From: Platynereis dumerilii
Taxonomy: Eukaryota > Annelida > Polychaeta > Phyllodocida > Nereididae
Assembly (NCBI GenBank): GCA_026936325.1
Contig: JAPTHN010000011.1
Span: 50,742,629 to 50,806,628 of the forward strand
DNA: 64,000 bases
Direction: 5' to 3'
Shown here in pieces: positions 33,501-48,500 of this stretch. The notes under the pieces are model-generated. The model did no database searches, was not told the DNA's origin, and saw nothing but the letters and a program-made list of their open reading frames with translations. The stretch's first letter is position 1; each line of letters starts with the position of its first letter. The position numbers were made by a program, and so were the translations under genes.

Positions 33501-36500
33501 TAGAATTACAGATAAGGAAGAGAGAAATTTGAAAGTAACAAGTTAGGCAGATAGCTTTACATAAGGGGGACTGTTCCACAATACTTCATATTTTGAGTGA
33601 TTAATCACAAAGGAACTGACAAGAGCAATTTTACTGATTTCAGTTGCCCAGAAATGGGTTGGTAAAGTTTGGATTAAAAATATTCTAAAACTTCACAGGA
33701 TAGATAACAATGACAGGCAGTACTGGAAAAAATATTTAAAAAAAAAAAAAAATTCTATTTCAACAGGACAAGGTTTTGCTTGCTACAACAAAGAAGCATA
33801 CCCAAATACAACTTACACACAAAACAAGCAATACACTGAGCTGGTCTCCATGGGCTCCATCAACCTAGGAAATGTTGTTAATACTGGTGAGTTATATGTC
33901 TATTTTTATCATCTTGTGAAAAATTTATGTTATGCAGTATGCAGTTACAATCCTGTATATATGGAATAGTTGGTATTGATATTTATATTAGCCATTACCA
34001 ACTTTTACGATTTGGGTTTTAATATGACATTTTCAAACCATAAACCTGTTTTTGCAAAACAAAATAGGTGCAATTTTCTTTAAGAAGTTACATGATATAG
34101 ATCCTAGTTTCTACATTTTTAAACTGTCATAACTATGTTTGCTAAGTTTCTATTTTTTACAATATTTTTTTTAAAGAATCTGCATTAAAATCACTTATTA
34201 CAGTTCTGTCCTAAAAATCTCAAAACAATGATATTATATCAGTTTTCATGCACATAATACTGTATTTTCAGCATATTGGACAAGTGGAGCCACTGATGCC
34301 GACAAAACATTCACCTTAGAGATCGCTGCTTCAATCGTCAACAGTTCCGCCATTACTTCTGCTGACCCAAACGACCTATGGGTCGGCGTAGCCATCGAAT
34401 TTGACAAAAAGACCATCTGGTCAGCCCAGAAGAAGTTCAATGTATCAACAGAATCAGTCGGCACAGTAAGTTTCATTGACAAATGTCCGTTAAATTTAAA
34501 GCATAATTTATGAACTAGCGCTTAACTGAGGCATTCTGTCCATCTAATAGCGTGGTAACAAACTCATAATAAGCTAGTTCAGTAAGTTAAGAATATATGA
34601 CATATCATTTTCACCCAGACACTTTCAAGACAACCGATAAAATTACACCATTTACACAGCTATAAACCGGACCCAAAACAGAGGTCCTACAGAGGTCTAG
34701 AGTGTCTCGAGTCATCACTTTCCTGACCTCTTTAGATGACTGTTGATATTTGGCCAATCTAGACTGTCCAGAAATCATTAACAGACGTCTGGAACACGGA
34801 AAATTGTTGGTATAACAGACAATGTCAGTGAGTCTTTGTTATGCCAATTAGAACCTTATAGACGTCTCTAAATAATGCAAACCCATGGCATTCAAACAAA
34901 TTGCTGAAAATCATAGTATGTAGACATCTCTGTTGCCTACAGACTATCTGGATATCTAATAAAATTTGCCCTTACAGACCTCTCAGAGGCCACCTATAGA
35001 CCCTCTAGATGTCTGTAGAGGCTACAAAATGAGCCCTGTTTACCCCATTATTTGTATTAAACGCCCGGTGGGCAGAAGTAATGATGAGATGGGAGATAAA
35101 TAGTTTTGTGCGTACAAACGTTCATAATTTGATGGAATTTTTATTAAAATTAGTTCATTATGGAGGGGGTGGGCTTTTATTAAGGGGTGTGCTTTTAATA
35201 AAGAAAATATGGTATATCATTTCCATGGTTATATTCTGACGCCAAACGGATATTGAACTTTTTCTTTCAAAACTTCAGGAAATCATTACCAAATTTTGAA
35301 TATTTTACAACTTGTTATGTTTTTGTCCTTTAAAAAAGACTTGAAGATTCTCTCCAGCGATAAAGTCAGCGTGATCAATAGGACAAGAAAAGAACAATGT
35401 TAATAGATTGAGTGACTCAGTCAAATTAAATGTATTGATAGACATGGATCGAATTATTTCAAAAATTCTCATTAGAAGAGTGAAAAACATCTTACATAAA
35501 TACTTATGGATATATTTTCTGTTGGACAAAACAAAGCGCAATTACTTCGGCTAACAATACTTTGAATGTCAATAATGTACAGTTGCTAGGGACAGTAAAT
35601 GTAGTTCTTTTATAATTTACGCCAATCAATGCAACAGTGGGAGGGAGACAGACCGTGTAGAGTTCATATTGATAATTGCTCAAAGTTGTGGTATTCATGC
35701 AAGTGAAAAATTTGATTTTTTATTGTAGGCCCAAACTTGCAGGGCTCGTGTTCAATCACAGGTTTTAGCCTCTCACAGTTATTGTCTGGGTTTGCAACAG
35801 GAAATTATACCAACATGTATTTATTGACAAGGTGTAGCAGCAACCAAAAACAAATTGTTCTTTGTGATCTTATCAGAGTATCAGAAGCCCAAGGTCACCT
35901 TTGACACTGAAGGCCCTGAAGGGATTTTTTTTTTTTTAATTTTAAGAGCATGTTGTTTTCTCTTTCAAGTTTTCTTGGCTCCTGTTGTTGTAATCTTTTT
36001 GTGTGAAATAGCATTTTTTTAATGGTTTTTTTTTTATTACCACAGTTGCGTGAGTAACCACAATGTGTAAATTGGCAACCTCAATTTCTAAGATTTGCTG
36101 GAGCTTGTTTTTGGATGAATGCATACTAATCCCCTTAACTGCAAAAAGTAACACCAAAACAGCCCCTTAATCGTGTTAATACAAAAACATTGTCATTATG
36201 GTGCAACCCTTTGAGGCCATTATCTCAACCTTATAAGCGAATCAGAGAAGCTCAGATAATTGGGTCAGGTCAGTCTGAGGTTATGCTGGGCTCCTGGAAA
36301 ACTCAGGCCAAGTTGAGGAGTCAGCAACCTTGTTTCATTTTACTGAAAAAGATATATATCGGCTATGGCTTATGGTTCAATGGATAAATTGAGGGAATTG
36401 CAAATGTTTGCTTTTAATATCATCAGGCCAATTATAGCAGGACTCAGAATGAATCCATGATGGTTCATTATAATTCATATCAATAGCTGAAAATGAGAAG

Positions 36501-39500
36501 TACCATTCAATAAGGCATGACTTTCAAATTTGCAAGCACAATGAATCTTAGATGAAGTGGTCACAGCAAGCCTAATAGAATTCTAACTTCAATTAACTGA
36601 AATGTAATTGAATAAAACTAGTTTATGCATAAGTCATAGGGATAATTAAATTATTTGTCAAATTGCAAAAAATGTACGGAAAGCGTTAACTCAATTTTTT
36701 ATCAATCTCAATTTTCTTTCAATTTTTTTAAAAATGTGTGTGTGTATGTGTGTGCTCAATATAAAAATGCATAAATAAATTACTTTAAACTTGACTCTGT
36801 ACACTGCAACAGCCAGAAAAATTCAGAAGTAAGAAAATCGACTGATGCGTTTTGAGTTGCAATGCAAATGTGACATTTGATAAGAACATCAATTACTTGG
36901 TTCATTAAAATTTCAGATGGCTGTTTTGAAACTCTTAATGGACATCTAAAATTCCATCATAACACCACTGACTAATTGACTGCCAGTAAAAAATCCAAAA
37001 AAAAGAACTGCCAAATTCTTACTTCTACTTAATTGCTAATTTATGGTCAAAGTGGTTTTTCCTCCATGAAGAAATTTTTAGAAATAAATAATTATGTATC
37101 GATAGCTAAATATTTCAGAGAGACAACAGTGTCAGTCACGCTACCTAATAAAAAAGAATCACAGGACACACACAAACAAACTAAGTCAGTGAGTTAACAC
37201 CTTCAAACATATTTTCAATATCCTGTGTGCACTGGGAAAGTCATCAGCATTGAGGCCAAAGCTTGAAACTGTTGCAAAGATACAAAATTGCAAATTGACT
37301 TTTAAGATAATTAATATCGATAAGGATGGCATCAAATATTTTTTCACAAAAACAAAATTCGACCTGAAGTAAACAATAGAACTAGAAAATAGATGAGTAA
37401 TTAAAGGAATAATATTGTCTCAGCGACTGTCTCCCTATGTTTTAGTATGACGTCTTCCTTTTATTGATTATCACTCGCAGTTTTCATGGCAATGGCATAC
37501 AAATTTAATAGATGCAAATGGTCAATATTCGCAGCTTCTAAATGCCTTCAGTGTTATTGATTACCCATTACGAGAGCACTGAAAGACTAAGATGACACAA
37601 AAGCACCATTAGGATATATAGATATTTATGTCGTGAGGTATTTGGCCAACAGCTCAATATGACGATGAACTAAAGCTAACATAACAATAATACACATGTA
37701 TGCAAATGCTAACCAAAAGTATTAGAGTATTTGTTTTCATTACCTTAATGAATAAATTAAGATTTGAAGTTTAATTTTCTTTTATAGCAAACATTCTATA
37801 ATGCAGTGGCATTGTGCATCCTGAAGTATATTATGTACATTGTGACATATATAGGCGTATGGCGCGCATGATTTTGGGGGGGGGGGGCAGCGACATCTGT
37901 CTGCCCGAATTTCAAGATCTAGATTTTATACCATTTCAAATAAAATTGCCTGGAAATCATTAATTTTCAAGTGTTTATTTAACAGCCCTAATTTTGTAGC
38001 CTTTTTGCCCAAATCTTACTGTTGGGGGTGCAACCGCCCCCCCCCCCCCGCCCCCCTCCGATACACCTATGGACTGACATATATTTAAATATATGACAAC
38101 AGTTAAATTTTATAAATTTTTCTGTAATCTTATTTTTAAGGACAGTAATCCTTTTTGGTAGGCATACAAGTGCACTCTCTACAAGGGGGTAGTGCTTGGG
38201 CTTTACGTCTTGTATTTTTCCACAGATAACGCAATGACAAGGCTTCAAAATACGACAGGTTGAGATTTTGAGGATGAGGTCCGATGACGAGCCTTGACTA
38301 TGACACACTATTTTCATTGGTGTAAGGGCTCACACAGTGTGTGTTACAGCTCATATTCAATAACTCCCCGAACATAATTGCCCCATTCCCAATGAAATTA
38401 AACAAATTTTGTGTCTATTCTTTTTAGACTTCTACGCCAGGCTTCAGCATGGCCGTCTCCAATCAGAACGTTCCTTTGGAAGGTTTCTCTGCCATCCAAT
38501 TGAACATGACGTTACCATCAGGATCATCAGAATACTACATCATGGAGATGGAACTACCTTCCAACGGCAGCACCCCACTAGAAGCTTGCGGCTTTCGTGT
38601 TAGATACACGGGGTTCAACTATCCTTGCTTCAAAGCGCCAGAAGCAAACTTTTCCTCACAGGTAAAAATAGGAATAACACATTAACCTTTGTATAAATAA
38701 GCATTCAATTAGCATTGACAGATAGAAAGTAAGCAATAGCTAGGTTAAAGCTTAATTCAAGAGGTGAAGTATTGTGAGTATGACTACACAGGGATTTCCG
38801 ATATTTTTCATTGTTTAGCCGCGAAAAGGCGATTACAAAAACCTTTCTTCTGGATTACGATATCAGACAGATCTGCATTTAAAATTGGCCAAATGTAGAG
38901 AAGTAAAACAGTGATGAGTAGTTTGAAAATCATGTCTAATGTGTTTCAGTGATTTTTTTTTAGTAATAATTGATGACCATTTCCAGAATGTCAAAGTTGA
39001 ACAGAGCCTTAATTCCTTATTGCATCAGCCCACTCATACTTCAACATGAGAACCACATTCGGTTTGCTTATTAAAAAACTTCTTAATTTCAGAATAATAA
39101 CGGAATAAATGATTACGTGCGTGTCGACTTCGGAGCTGTAACTAACACGGGACAGCGGTCAGATAAAGATGCTAATGTTGTGATAGTGGAGATTATAGTG
39201 CGAGTGAGATCGGCCGCAGGACTCGGTAATGGAGACAATATCAAGGTTGTGGGTGGAGTCATGTATGGTGGGAAATCCATGTGGGTAGGATGTGCAAATC
39301 TCACCTACGTCGCCAGTGTTACTCAGCCAACCAAAGTAAGTTGCATGTGATGTACAATTGTACATTCACACATGTTTGTATATGTGCGCATATCTATTAT
39401 ATATCAAAACAGTTTTTATTTTATATCCCCTAATTTTACAAAAAGATGACCTACATAAATTATCTCTAAATGAAAATCATACATGGAAAAAACCTGATTA

Positions 39501-42500
39501 TAATTCCTCTACCTGTCCATTTGAAAAGTCCATGGTAGGATTAATTTTCATCAATATACATTCAAAATTTTATGAGAGAAAAAATGCAAATCAGTCATAG
39601 GAGAACTCATAGCATCTCATGAGGTCAGTGCAAAGAAATACTAGCTTTAAAAAGTCTAACTTTTTAATGCCTTGCCTCCTAACTCTTGAAATATTTCATG
39701 TGTCACAAATTTTACCTTCTTATCTGTAACCTTTCAGGCACCTACATTCAGGCTGGTCAATGTCATGAGCCAAAAGGACAACCTCACCATCTATAAAGGA
39801 GGCCAAACGGCTTTCTACGCTGAAATGAAGTTGCCCCTTAACACTTACTACCCCAGCATCCAACTGTTGGTGAACACGCCTTACGACAACACTTCTACGC
39901 CCTACCAACCGCAACTCTACATCTGCAGTGTTACCATCAGGCACATGGGAGCAAACTTCCCCTGCAACAATGAATCAAGAACAGCGACCCTCCAAGCCAC
40001 ATTAAACCCCACAAAAGAAAAACTTGCAGATACGGCCACTTTGAATCTGACTCATATTACTAATGTTGGATTTCATGACTACCAAGGTAAGATTTTACTA
40101 GACTTGTCCGCTCTATAAATCATAGATATCATAATCATGAAATGAGTGTTTTATAATACGCATGGATTTATATGGCCCTAAAACGCTCAATGCCATATTC
40201 TTACCAATCAATATAAACGGGCAGTGATGCTATTCTATTTCATAATCCATATACATTGTTATTCATGAGTCTTATGACAGCAGTAGCCTCTAAATATTTC
40301 ATTGTCCAAAATGAAAAGGAAAATCGATAAAGAACATTTTTCGAGAAAGAAATCATTGGTAAAAAAAGTTTGACAAGATACAGCAACTGATGACAAGATA
40401 CAGCAACTGATGACACGGTTACAATTTCTATAAATATTGAATTGAGACCTCGTCTGAGGCTTGGAGGCTGAATCAATTGATTCATGCCCGGGACAGCTGT
40501 GATCACGCTACTAATTTTGTTTCAGGTCCCCAGAACACATGTACCAATATTCCAGTGATTTTGTGTTATTCAATCAATAAATACAATTTAAAAAATGACT
40601 TAATTTAGTTAAATGAGTTGTGAGCCAGTTTGACACATACTTTCGTGAGTTCTCACATGATTCACAATTTCAGATATACTCAATTATTCATGTAAATGAC
40701 AACCAAGTATTTCGCATAATCAGTCTCTGCTCCAAGACAGTCTTCGTAGTTCTGGGGAAATTTTTAACTCAAGTGATTTTTATTTCACAGATACAGATTC
40801 GGGGATATGCAGCTGGGGGACATGCAATGACAGTACAATCAGATTTGAGGGCATAGTGGGAGTGGCGGATGACAGCAGGATGGTGGAAAACCAAACCTAC
40901 TGGGTCAAGTTTGGCATCCAGTATTGGAGTTCACTCATCTGGGTTGGGCGTGTTGGAGTCCGGTACACCAACAGTACGACTGACTTGGAGCCTGTGAGTA
41001 AAGCAATCTAAAGCAATACAACTCCAATCAAGGGTGCAGGAAGGAAATGCCGACGTCAGGGGCGGTCGGTGATAAAGGGCAAATCCAATTTGCGCGACAA
41101 AATTAAATTATATTTATAATGTTGATAATATCTTCATATTCTTATTAATTTGTGCCTAAAGCAAGGTCTAATAATGTTTTGTCTTCAAGGTCAAAAGGGC
41201 ACACCTTGCCCTTCTTGCGCAAAGTAGGAGGGGCAAATACCCTCCCTGCCCCCCTGTTCCGGCACCCTTGACTCCAATATATCATTTATTGCATTCTACG
41301 CCAAGATTTAAGCAACTTTTACACATAGTATTCTGAAATCCACAACAACTTCAGTTTGTTTTCCAAATCACTTTGACAAAATTAATGATGTCCAAACCTT
41401 TAAGTTACAAATTTTGGGATCATAAAATAAATGCAGTCCAGACTAGCCATTGCAAAATTCAGTAGCATTGCAATTTACATCTAAGAGTGATAGAATGACA
41501 TAAACTTGTAATGTGAATTCTGAGGTTTAGGAAATAAGTGAAGTTGCTGCTTTTATAAAGTGTCACAAATGTAAAATACTCACAGTAACAAGAGTCTGAT
41601 GTTCTCTTCCCTCATTGCAGAATATGACAAGTCCATTGTCTGGATTCGAACGAGCATCCAAGAACTTCAGCGCAAAAGCCGGCGGAGGAGTCGAATACCA
41701 CGCCAACGCATGGCTTACCCCGCAGTCCATTTCCACTTACGCAGTGGAGGCTTTCATCCCCTCCAACCACACTCTCACAGTGTGTAGAATTGCAGTGAAG
41801 AAACGAGGATCACACATCCCTTGTCCTTATCCCAAAAACAGGGCAATGTACTATGCGTATGAAGATCCTTCAACCCAATATGATAGAGCTTACTATGACA
41901 TCGGAACTGTGGCTAACATTGGTAAGTTTCACAAGAATGCATTCTACGTTTATGAAGATATAGAAAACCCTTCCTGGTAAATTGGAAAATATCAAAAACT
42001 TATATACGTAAAGAAATAGAATTCAATATGCCACATAATTAATCCCTATTTTGCGATCTACACCTCCTTATGCTTCAAATTACCTCAGTGTCTGCGCTTT
42101 GTTGAATTTGCTAGTGGTCCAAACGGACCAGCAGCTCTGATGACCTACTGGTCCGGGCATATTCTTGCTGGTCCAAATTATTTCAGTCATTTTTTTTTTT
42201 TGGATGAGTCGAAGTTATCATTCAGTTGTTTTCCTCAAAATGTTAAAAATATTATAATTATTAATTGATACGCTCTAAAATTGCTCTGGTCAATCAATCC
42301 TCTCTGACAAAAAACATTCAGTCTTTCACCTTGTGACTTTATGTGGACCCGATTACAGACGATCATGGTCCTGCAAAAAAGGTGACATAATGAAAGTTAT
42401 GCCATGGTTATATAAGGCTCACCACCTTTTTATTTAATGATTTTGGAGTATTACTGGGACATTTGCATATCCATAAAGTATAAGCATGTGCATTGTGACC

Positions 42501-45500
42501 TAAGCTGATCATGAGCTGATCATACTTAATTGCTGAATTGCACTTCAGCTGCTGGTGTCAGCTTTGACAGATCATCTCAATAGCACTTGACTGAATGGGG
42601 GTAAAATGACTTCAGAAGGTGTCAAAAGGATTAAGGCCAGAACAGTCTGGATTGCAATCAGGTGATTTGATTGCAATCTTGATCACACAGACTTCACAAG
42701 CATGGCTAATTGCTCTATCTATGCCCGTGAATGACACAAATAGATGAGTGATAATAGCCATGCAAGAGCTACTCGCCCAAACGGACCAGTAGCTGTAGAA
42801 TCCTACTCGCCCAGGCCCTTTTGAAGTCATATTTGGCGACCGGGCGAGTGCCCAATGCGGACACTGTTACCTCATAACACATGTCAGGTCACTCCTCAAT
42901 TATTTTCAGCACATTAAACACAATGTTTAATTATTCGAACAAGTAACACTGTCATTCCTATCTTTCAGGGCAAAGAGCGCGTACAAAAGAAAACAAGGCA
43001 GATGACTTGCTGCAAGTGAGTGTGGTCATTGGAGTGCACCCCCAGGCAAGTCTCACAGATGGAGAGAACCACACATTTTCCGTTGCCATGTCAATGGGAT
43101 CGAGGCAGCTCATGATGGCCGGTGGAGTAGTGAGCGTCGAATTAGGAATAGCTCCTCTCGGGGTAAGTGGATGACTTATACCAATGCTTATCCAATCATT
43201 AACCAGATTGATCTTGGCTGGCTAATTTTTAACCTCTTCATTTTTCGCCATTCATCACTGCAATTTTACAAAAATGGCAAGTGAAGTTTAATACATTTTT
43301 TCTCCTTTCAGCCCACTTCACCGACCACATATCTGATACTGAACTCAAAGTCATCAAACATTGTGATTGGAGGATCAAAGACTTTCTTCATAGACATTAA
43401 TATTCCTCCTGATACAATGGGAGAATACAAGATTGAGGTAGGTGTGACTGGACTTTAAGAAAAGGGAAAAGCATTTGACCATGCATGTAGTTAGTTATTT
43501 TATTGACACGAAATTTGTCCATTATAATTACATCGCACATAAAACACCAATGTAGTATGTAAAATATTGCCACCTGCCCCACATTATCTCTGATCTTCTA
43601 ATTTCTACACTACTTTTTCAATGAGTCAAGTTTAGAAGTCATACTAATGGAACTCCAAATGATCAACATAAACGGCTTAATTATTAATTTCAGGCCTATG
43701 CACCAAGTAACATCACCCACTTGGGCAAGATGGCCGCTTGTGACCTCCATCTGACCTCAGCTGCTTGGAACTTGCCATGTGTTAACGACTCCTTAACAAA
43801 CGTGACGTACCCGGAGGACAGCCAAAACCGAACATTCACTCGAGCAGTCATGCTAGCCGGGTACATCCACAACATTGCTGACGGAGGTCCCATCGAACAT
43901 AAGGACAATGTGCTACGAGCGGAATTCACCGTGACGGCTTTAGAAGATGTGGGACTCCAACCTGGAGATGTGCTGTTTGTTGGAGGGACAGTGGAAGTAG
44001 ACAACACTCAACTGTGGGTAGGACAGAAGAATCTGACGGTGGTCAAAGACGTCTTCACCGATGGTGTAAGTTACAATTTGGTTGAATGGTGAGCGTAAAG
44101 CCAGCATTATTTTTTCATGAGGTCTGAGGGACAGAAAATATGCATGCTTATATTCCTGACATTGGGTACCGCGTACTAGAAACTATATATCCAATACATT
44201 GGCAGCCTAGTAATGCCTGATATCTTTTCTTCAAATGGTTAAGCCAACATATTAAAGTAATGAAAAAAACAAACAACATAACGCACAATACTGACTAACA
44301 TAAAGTTGCATCAAAGATGAAAAGCCATGTCTCTTGCAAAATAATTGTAAGATCGAACATTTTAGACTATTCATTGATTACAAAGTACCAACTAATTTTG
44401 TCTAACCCTTGCAAGCATTCTAAACTAAAGCTATTCATTTTCTTAAACAGGACAAGCCTGAGAGCCTATCACATGAGATGAAGAAACCAGAGACCCCGAC
44501 AGGCGCTCTTCAGCGCATTGGTGCAATCGGAACATGGAAAGCTCAAATCAAAATGCCAGTGATGACAGGAGTAGTCAAGGTCAATGTCACTACCCCTTCT
44601 GCCTCAGGTGAAGCCTTAGCTACCGTGGTTGACATAAGACCTTTGAACAGCCGAAATGTGCCCTGCGCCGAACGTTCCAAACCGAAGTTCGCCCGAACCA
44701 CCACTTTGACAAACAACCAGAAGACGTTTGTCGAGGCCACTTTCATTGCAACCCATACAGGTCAGTACAGAGGTTTGGACATAGGGACAACAACAGGACA
44801 TAATGGGAAGGGGGATCATTCTCTTCTTTCCATAATATATAATAAATTATTATATCAATGTTTCTCCAAGGACGAATAGTCATTACCTCACATTTGAAAC
44901 TGTTGTTTGAAGATCTGAGCTAAAAGGTACTTTTAGTCCAACTTACAAACTGCAAGAGTTTCTCTGCATGGGCATCCTTCAACATCTCATTTATAATGAG
45001 TAATTTTACTTCGCTAAAACAATGTCTTTGCCCTACTGATTTTAAAAATATCTGACTCTTACTATGAAGCTGAACCATAACTATTACAAAATCAAAGCAT
45101 AGCATAGCCAAGCTCACTGCCTTCCAAAAATGGAAAATTTTAAAAATTACAAAATCTGAAATTTATTTTCTTTCATACCACAGGAGCTACAGATAGACAC
45201 CAGTGGATGCCAGGTAAACCCGAGGATGATTTAATTGTAGCCATTGACCTACAAATTACGGACCACATTAACAATAACAACGGTTCGGCAATCGACTTCG
45301 ACGTTGGAGTTTCTGTCACTGACAACACAGACACAGTATATTCCACACAGCAAGCCACTGCCTATGCTTGGAGAGATGGCAGTGAGAGACCAGTCCTGCA
45401 GAACTTTAACTCCATTCTACCGACCAGTCCTACACTACCTAATCCAAAGTAAGGAATTACTGAAAAACTTGAGTGAGTGAGTGAGTGAGTGAGTTTGTGT

Positions 45501-48500
45501 TTTACGCCCCATCAGCACCAGTGTGGGCCTGAAAAACTTGAAAAGATACACTAATGCAGTTGTCAAATCACTCAAGACATTATCGTGTCAAATTCTCCGA
45601 TTATAAAGCTTTTTAATATTTTCATTCACAACGTCAAGTATATTCAGTCCAGATATATTGATTTAGAAACAGCATTAAGTTCTATACAAAATTAAAATAA
45701 GGATGTATGTCCTCAGTGTCCTGAATATTAAGTTACAGGCAAATTGATCATCTAGAATTAATTTTTAAAAGAGGAAGAACTATTCAGATGCTTTGTTATG
45801 GAAGGGATATATTAAAATGAATACAGTGAAGCAACCAGTCACGAAAAAAAGAGTAACAATGGAATGTAATGTAACATTATTAATTCATAATGTTCTCAGT
45901 CTCATTCACAATCCCCTTTATTGAAATATTTCAACTCTGAACCTTTGATGAGCCAGAGCCAGTGCAACTATAATAGGAACAACTGTATTGTTTTTGAGTG
46001 TTAACTATTTTGTTGTCATAAATCCATAAAAGTCATTAAATTCTGGATAAGGCATACAATATTTATGAAAAATATTGAATTTGACCAATTGCCAAATAGT
46101 CTGCCCCTCATTGCTTATGAAAGTTAAGTGACCAGTCAATAAATTTTAGACCTAATAAACCATATTAGATTCATTGGGGTAGAATAATAACTGGAAATAG
46201 GAAATAGACTAATATGGTAGACAGTATTGGCTAATAATTGGCTAAAATGTTGTCTATGTTATAACTTGAAAAAGGCATATGTCATAAACTTTCATCTGTC
46301 TGCAACAAAGTAATACGGACTAAATATTATTTCTGGAAATAAGTAAACAGACTATAATTATGTCTTGTGTTGTTACTAACAACTAAACTAGAAATAAATA
46401 GATAAACTAAAATAATGTCTGGGCCATAACTAAAAATAAATAATAGACTAATCGAAATAAAATTCAGCATCTAACAAACCACATCTAGACTCACAAAAGG
46501 TTGGCTATAACTTGAAATAGTAAATAAACCAAAACAGTATTGTGTTTGTTATTATGAAATATTTAAAATGTTAAAATAACCCCGATTAATGTCACGATAC
46601 CCTGAGCCATGTGGCACTGCCATGGTGGATTCAGATAGGGTAGTGTCGCATGGCTCAGGGTATGCAATGCATAGTAACATTGTAGGCCTATACGCAGGAT
46701 ACTAAGGCCAGACTTTTTTAATTTTTAGCTTCTCGGCTCGACCGACACAGATTTTCTGCCTATGGAAAAAAGGTTTTCTGCCTATGGAAAAAAATTGAGC
46801 ATAACCAGAATTTTTATCAAACTGACATTATAAAAAATTGAGATTTCTACCTTTTTTTTCTTTCTACCGACCGTCCCTAAAAAAAGTGCCTCGAGCAGAT
46901 CCAAAAAGTTAAAGATCAATTATGTCTCGCCTAAAATACTAAATTTATTTTGCAGGGAAGACATGCTCGTGTTCCTGCACTTCAACCACTCAGTCAACTC
47001 AACGGCTCATGCATTCAAAGTCAAAGCTCGACTTGCCCTGCCTCCCCTGGCCGCTAAACCAGTCATCACAAACTGGACCTTCTTGCAACCAACTTCGACT
47101 AGTTACGTCAATGGCACTTTCTCAATGGAGGTATGTTGGTATTTTACTCCTCTCCTCAAAAGTTCTCAATGGAATATTGGTTTTTTATTTGAAAAGAATC
47201 AGGAATGCTTAAAGTTATTGTGTATTTGTTTCACAAGAGATGCATCCTCATAATAACATCAAATATTTATTTCAAAATTGATAAGAACGAAGTCTAAGAT
47301 TCCTAAAATTCTACTCATCAGTAATTATCTTCAGGATCTTGACAGCATTCCATTATTTTTTCCCTCCACCAATACTGAGCATACTTTTTCCTCAACCTAG
47401 ATACATTTTCGTTGCCTCCTTAAGCAGCAGAAGAACTGTTATCTCTACTATTCAGTGTGATGGTCTTAACTATCAATAAGAAGGAAAAACCGCTATGCAT
47501 TATTACCTCACAATCCTTATATTATAGCAGATGTAATTTTTACCAACACATTCCGTAGAGCACGATGGTGACAAATTATGCTGAACATATGTCTTGTATT
47601 TGAATTGTATTGTGGGAATCCAGAAAATAGTTATATGAACCAAGTAATTGTAATAGATTGATAACTTACAACTTGCTTTTTTTTATTTACAGTACGACAA
47701 AGTTTTCTTTGTTGACAATGTCACAACGACCCTCTCCATAAAACTCGACGAGAATGCAGCTATCCCTATTGGTAGTGGAATGATGAAAATCAACGCCTAT
47801 TATGATATATCTTACCACGATGGAGACAGGGCGAATTGGGCCACTCCCAAAAATTACTTCGAAACCGAAGATGTCAAGGCCATTCTACAAAATTTCTATG
47901 TACCAGGTATGATCATTTTGTGACAATCTCTTTTTTGTGTAAGAAATATGGTATAGTATACCAAGAAACGCTGTGTCTGATATCAATGAAATTCTGATCT
48001 ATTTATCAAATAAGCAACGCACTTTAGGCACCGCGCTTTAAGCACCATGCTTTTTCTCAATGAATGAGTATTTTGGTGTTGAAAATTAATTGGTCCAACA
48101 AACTGCTCATGGCAATAGATATAATAATTGTCATTTAAGGCATAATACGTTTGTCAGTTTGTCAGTTAAAATTGATTATTGTGAATATTTTATCGCACTT
48201 GCCAGTAACCTTTTAAAGCGCAATGGCATTTAATTGATTTATTTCTCACCACAAGTATATATTCATTAACAAATATTTGCCAGATGAACTGGTTAGTACC
48301 AGCAGATGCCTCATTGTATATTCATAAGGTAATATGTGTACCATAATAGCTTCAGTGAAGTTGAGCGTTCACTTATGCAGTTGCATATTTGAACATTGCA
48401 TCAATACATGCCATCACTCAGAGATCTTAGTGGTTCTTAATCACCAAGGTAAGCAGAACAGAGAAATAAAGATAGTGGCTGTCCTTTAAAATTAGGCTTA

